DNA from: JAIYDQ01 sp031411055
Lineage (GTDB): Bacteria > Planctomycetota > Planctomycetia > Pirellulales > Pirellulaceae
DNA length: 10,765 nt
Assembly: GCA_031411055.1 (NCBI GenBank)
Contig: JANOAI010000220.1
Span: 1-10,765, forward strand
Reading direction: 5' to 3'
In this document: in pieces, positions 7,147-10,765 of the stretch
How positions within the stretch are numbered: the first letter of the stretch is position 1
Layout of the letters: each line of letters begins with the position of its first letter
Position numbers and translations under genes: made by a program
Notes under the pieces: model-generated
The model's database searches: none
Told to the model about the DNA's origin: nothing
The model's input: the letters and a program-made list of their open reading frames with translations, nothing else

Positions 7147-9909
7147 ATGGCAAAAACGAAACGCTCGCTACTGACAATAGCGATCTCAATCGCGATCTGC
7201 ATTCTAACTTGCTGTTGGCTGACGTCCATGACATATGCGGCCAATGCCGCTCCCACTGTCTTTCAGGCTGATTTCGGACGCGGTGACGATTTGAACGGTG
7301 ATGGGTGGCCCGACAACTGGAAACGTCGAATCGATCGAGATCACCCCGCTTATCTCAAAATGCGTCTCATAAATCGATCTGCCTTGTCCAATGACGAGCT
7401 ACAGAAGCTGCGGCGAAGCCTAACACAGTGGTCGCTTGCTTTTGAGCAGCGGAAATTGCCGGGTGACACGATTCCTGAAAGTGTCCCTCATTCAATTGAT
7501 CATTTTCTAGAAAATACCGTGGCCGACGGTTGCCTGGAGATCGTCACCAATGGAGGACGCGCTGAGGTTGAGAGCCCGTCCTTTCCGATCGATCCGAAGA
7601 ATTCGTATCGGATAAGTCTCGAATGGATGACCGATTTCGTTGATCCCTATTGGGGGAAGGTCTCCGTTGTCTGGCTTGATGAATCGGATCAGGTGATCGA
7701 CGAAGTTGTGCTCGAATCGACTGAAAGATCGCAAGCTTGGACTCACGTAGAAGTTAAAGAAACATCTTGGATTCCTCTAGCGACACGGTATGCGAGAGTC
7801 CAACTTGCGCTGCGACCCGAAACGCCTCGCTCGATTCAGGCGACTGCACGGATCGATCGAGTTCGAATTGAGCGAATTCCAAAGGTCGAACTCAGTGTTG
7901 AGCCTGATAGTCGAATCGTCCAGGTCGGAGAGAAGTTTCAAATTGAGTGTCAGCTCAAGGAAATGAATCCTGAATCGACCGTCCTTCAGTTTTCTGCCAT
8001 CGATCACAATGGTATTGAAGTATGGAAAGACGATCCGCGATCGCTCGAGTTTGATGATAAGTCCTCAGAGCGAGCGACTTGTTCAACGTCTCTCGCCATT
8101 CCGCTCCCCGGATTCTATCGTTTGCTTGCCAGTATCAGCAGCGATCAGACTCCACGAATCACAAAAGAAATTTCAATAGCGGTAGTTGCTAACAATGCAA
8201 AGTCAAATTCAGTGCACAACGCTCGAGTTGGACTCAGTTTGCCGACGCTGGGCAGACAAATACTACCGGAACGGGTTCCGGCGATAGCCGACTTAACAAA
8301 CACAGGCGCCATGAAGCTTTCGGTTTGGCTGTCTGAAGATCAACCCAATAGCCAAAAAACATTAGGATGGGTAGTCGAACGCTTAGCCCTGAGCGGAGTT
8401 CGATGCGTGGGCGTGATCGATGCACCCTCTATCGAAAGGCTGAAAAGTTTTCCTACAAACGTGTCGTCAGACATTGCTTCGGTCCTCGACTTCCCGGAGG
8501 TTTGGCGAAAGCTTTATGAACCCATCTGGCGTAAGACCTCTCTTTGTCTTACTCACTATCAGGTCGGGTGGGATGATGACAACTCTCTTGAGCAACATCG
8601 TCAATGGCGAGAGCGATTGGCCGAAGTTTCAAAAAGCCTTCGAACTGCCGGTGGCGAATGTAAAATGACGATACCATGGAACTCCCTCGTCGCGCCACCA
8701 GTGGAAACGAGCATCAATCCTAAGCGATTAAGTACGACGCTACCAAAAATGGCTTTCTACCAAGATATGCCGTACACAAGCTCTGAACTTGATGTTTTTA
8801 GTCAGCAAGTCACGACGCATCCCACGGATAACTGGGTGTTGCTGAAACAACTCAATCGCTTGGACTACTCAATTCATGATCGAGTTCGGGAATTGGCTCT
8901 TCAATTGATGGTGGCTCATAAGTACGGGTGGGAAACGGCTTGGATTGAGAATGTGATTTCGGATGAATCGGCGATATTGGATGCCTCCGGTGGACCTCGG
9001 GAATTGCTCATCCCATTAAGAAATGTCTCGACGGCACTGAACCACAGTTCCGGTTTTCGAAAGGTTCGCGTGGCAGATCAGCTAAATGGAGTGCTGTATC
9101 AAGTTGGAAAATCTGACCGGCTGATCATTGCGTCCGAACAAGTCGGGGATTTTACCGTTTATCTCGGCGACTCGTGGATCGCGACCGACGTGTGGGGGCG
9201 AACGTTACCGATCGAAACTCAGCAGATTCGTGGTGTTCCCAGTCGATCGATCAAGCTTGAAGGATGGCCTGTCATCATAACCAACATCGACACCGCCTTG
9301 ATCCAATGGCAACAAGACATCGCTATCGAGAATCCAATTATCGAAAATCGTGTTGGGCTGAGCGAGCCTGTTCGCATTCGACTTTCGAATCCATCAAGTT
9401 CTGTTGCTCACGGTACGGTTGAGTTGATTGCGCCTTCGTTGCTGGAAGGTGAATCCTCTCAATCAAAATTCGAAATCGCGGCGCAGCATTCCGGAATTGT
9501 TGAGATTCCAATGAAACTTCGGTTTGACGCTGGGCAAGCAGAAGAAGCGGTCGACATTGTCGTCACGACAGACGAAAAACCTTCCAGGTCGTTCCTTGTT
9601 CATCGCCAACTCTTGGTTGGACTAAAGGACTTTCGAGTTGAATCGCAGGTGCAATATGACGACCAAGGCAACGCCATAGTCAATGTCGAAATGCTCAATC
9701 TAGGATCGGAAGCAGCAAACTTTGAATGTACTTTGGTCATTCCTGGCCGCCGACGTGAGAAATTCCAGCTGATTCGCGTGGTGGATCGAATCGAAAAAAA
9801 GCTGATTGTCAGTCAAGCCGATGGCGTTCGAGGGAAGTCGCTCCTGCTTCGCTGTGAAGAAATTGGATCGGGTCGTGTTATTAATCATCGCATCGATATC
9901 AATCCGTAG
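7147..9909 (+). CDS. Large secreted multi-domain protein, possibly glycoside-hydrolase-like
   Basis: I do not recognise a named family. From ATG 7147 the product has 920 residues with a clear signal peptide: basic MAKTKR, a long apolar core (LLTIAISIAICILTCCWL) and a cleavage region near YAANAA (30-35). Next comes a calcium-loop-like DLNGDGWPDNW (48-58). Residues about 128-247 look like a beta-jelly-roll of carbohydrate-binding type, and about 248-348 like an Ig-like domain. Residues about 360-600 alternate strands and helices in a barrel-like way, with YQVGWDDD (471-478) where active glycosidases often have a G-N-E motif. A beta segment (about 600-690, ending TDVWGR) and two more Ig-like segments follow. 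I infer an extracellular or periplasmic polysaccharide-related role; catalysis is unproven. An ATG at 7117 in the same frame would overlap the divergent isomerase gene and put ten residues ahead of a perfect signal peptide, so 7147 is preferred. No ribosome site is visible. Confidence 0.85.
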   Translation: MAKTKRSLLTIAISIAICILTCCWLTSMTYAANAAPTVFQADFGRGDDLNGDGWPDNWKRRIDRDHPAYLKMRLINRSALSNDELQKLRRSLTQWSLAFEQRKLPGDTIPESVPHSIDHFLENTVADGCLEIVTNGGRAEVESPSFPIDPKNSYRISLEWMTDFVDPYWGKVSVVWLDESDQVIDEVVLESTERSQAWTHVEVKETSWIPLATRYARVQLALRPETPRSIQATARIDRVRIERIPKVELSVEPDSRIVQVGEKFQIECQLKEMNPESTVLQFSAIDHNGIEVWKDDPRSLEFDDKSSERATCSTSLAIPLPGFYRLLASISSDQTPRITKEISIAVVANNAKSNSVHNARVGLSLPTLGRQILPERVPAIADLTNTGAMKLSVWLSEDQPNSQKTLGWVVERLALSGVRCVGVIDAPSIERLKSFPTNVSSDIASVLDFPEVWRKLYEPIWRKTSLCLTHYQVGWDDDNSLEQHRQWRERLAEVSKSLRTAGGECKMTIPWNSLVAPPVETSINPKRLSTTLPKMAFYQDMPYTSSELDVFSQQVTTHPTDNWVLLKQLNRLDYSIHDRVRELALQLMVAHKYGWETAWIENVISDESAILDASGGPRELLIPLRNVSTALNHSSGFRKVRVADQLNGVLYQVGKSDRLIIASEQVGDFTVYLGDSWIATDVWGRTLPIETQQIRGVPSRSIKLEGWPVIITNIDTALIQWQQDIAIENPIIENRVGLSEPVRIRLSNPSSSVAHGTVELIAPSLLEGESSQSKFEIAAQHSGIVEIPMKLRFDAGQAEEAVDIVVTTDEKPSRSFLVHRQLLVGLKDFRVESQVQYDDQGNAIVNVEMLNLGSEAANFECTLVIPGRRREKFQLIRVVDRIEKKLIVSQADGVRGKSLLLRCEEIGSGRVINHRIDINP

Positions 9910-10121
9910 TGCGGCTAACTGAAGAAACCGCAGACGCTTAAAACCTGGAATCGAATGCCAGGATTCTTAGCTGGCGTTTTAGTTGCAACGCCCCGTAATG
10001 ACATCATTGATTGCAAGCTCGCTTGACGCGACGACGAGTTTTTAGGTACTCCCTGCCTAACGAAAGCCTTAGAAACGGGCTGACTTAAACTTTGTTCATA
10101 ATTTTTCCAGGTTTTTTACTC
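9910..10121. other. Intergenic gap with several short stem-loops
   Basis: Three short inverted repeats follow the secreted-protein stop: TGCGG/CCGCA (9910-9914/9928-9932), CCTGG/CCAGG (9944-9948/9958-9962) and GGCGTT/AACGCC (9973-9978/9987-9992). None is followed by a T-run, so no intrinsic terminator can be called with confidence, though transcription may end here. CATAAT at 10097-10102 resembles a -10 box about 20 bases before the next gene's start, but no -35 is visible at the right spacing. Confidence 0.35.
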
Positions 10122-10765
10122 GTGCAGCTCACTCGCCATCCATTCAAGAGTGTTGCAATGCTTCTATGCATTGCAGGCTTGGCATTGGTTCAAGCTGGTT
10201 GCCAGCGGCGCGCTTATACCGACTTTTATACGGAAAGCATGGCAGGCGAGATTCGAGAACTTGAAAATCGAATCTATGAGTACGACGACGCTTACCGTTC
10301 GGTTGAACAAGAACTATCGGTCCTCGAAGCAGAAAATGCTGAACTTCATCAACAGCTAATGACTTTGAACTCGTCCGCATCGAAGCGAAACGACGGGCCG
10401 GGCAGTTCCTTTCTAAAGAGCTTTGGAGGAGGATCCACCGAGCGAGAATCGATTCAACCGGTTCCTAAGCGAGAATCCCAGCCAATCGAAATCCCTTCGG
10501 TCGATCACTTGCCACCGCCAGCGAAATCAACGCCTAAGTCATCACCAACAATTGTTCCGAAGCCAGACCCCGCATTCTCACCCGCCCCACTTCCAACCAA
10601 GTCAACGCCGACGAAAGAGAAGCCAAAGTCGAGTAACGATTCCAGCGTGCCGTTGATCGAGCCCGGGACGAAAAGTGATACCCTTCCGAACATCCTGCAA
10701 CCTCGGAGTGAAAACAATGTTCTTACTCCGATGAGTCTTCCTGGCTCGCGAATTGAGTCACCTTC
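10122..10765 (+). CDS. Putative coiled-coil lipoprotein, 5' part only
   Basis: A frame opened by GTG at 10122 stays open to the right edge (214 codons). The start of the product, MQLTRHPFKSVAMLLCIAGL, then ALVQAGCQRR, is a signal peptide with Cys27 in lipoprotein position (A-G-C). The lipobox is imperfect, with Gln at -3 and Val at -4. Residues about 36-82 form a strong coiled coil with hydrophobic heptad positions (I44, L47, I51, Y58, V61, L65, L68, L75, L79, L82). From about 85 on, the chain is low-complexity, rich in Pro, Ser, Lys and Thr (PPPAKSTPKSSPTIVPKPDP), like a flexible spacer across the envelope. An ATG at 10158 would remove the basic N-terminus, so GTG is preferred; TTG at 10092 is the only earlier alternative start I noticed. 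The function domain, if any, lies beyond the window. Confidence 0.78.
   Translation, partial: MQLTRHPFKSVAMLLCIAGLALVQAGCQRRAYTDFYTESMAGEIRELENRIYEYDDAYRSVEQELSVLEAENAELHQQLMTLNSSASKRNDGPGSSFLKSFGGGSTERESIQPVPKRESQPIEIPSVDHLPPPAKSTPKSSPTIVPKPDPAFSPAPLPTKSTPTKEKPKSSNDSSVPLIEPGTKSDTLPNILQPRSENNVLTPMSLPGSRIESP

Noticed and set aside
10150..10359. A 69-codon ATG frame at the right end
   Set aside because: It lies in a different frame from the GTG-started lipoprotein, which has a signal peptide, lipid-anchor Cys and coiled-coil heptads across the same bases.

Overview
The window looks like chromosomal DNA of a planctomycete, most likely of the Pirellulaceae/Rhodopirellula type. The grounds are indirect: a secreted Tricorn-family protease, a PQQ-propeller protein with a twin-arginine-like signal, a large secreted protein whose C-terminal half matches a layout I recall from planctomycete genomes, weak or absent Shine-Dalgarno sequences with several GTG starts, and an intergenic palindrome of a type I recall as dispersed in such genomes. 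Nothing was searched, so the assignment is inference.

Layout. Positions 1-108 may be the 3' end of a gene entering from the left. Positions 109-463 are non-coding and hold a 26-bp direct repeat plus a GC-rich hairpin. A plus-strand gene (464-3808) encodes an exported Tricorn-like serine protease. It converges on three minus-strand genes, read from right to left: a TIM-barrel sugar-phosphate isomerase/epimerase-like enzyme (7130-6351), a PQQ-type beta-propeller protein (6165-4906) and a family 2 glycosyltransferase (4709-3876). The gaps between these three are about 185-200 bases, so they need not be one operon; the isomerase-propeller gap carries a large palindrome. Only 16 bases from the isomerase start, a divergent plus-strand gene (7147-9909) encodes a roughly 920-residue secreted multi-domain protein. 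After a 212-base gap, a GTG-started lipoprotein-like coiled-coil gene (10122 onward) runs off the right edge.

Function. Most products are predicted to act outside the cytoplasm (protease, propeller, large secreted protein, lipoprotein). The glycosyltransferase and the isomerase-like enzyme are cytoplasmic or at the membrane face. I see no tight pathway linking them. There is no sign of an integrated element, CRISPR array, RNA gene or defence system. The most unusual items are the large secreted protein, the two kinds of non-coding repeat, the very short divergent gap, and family-position substitutions in the protease and the isomerase. I found no convincing previously undescribed multi-gene system.
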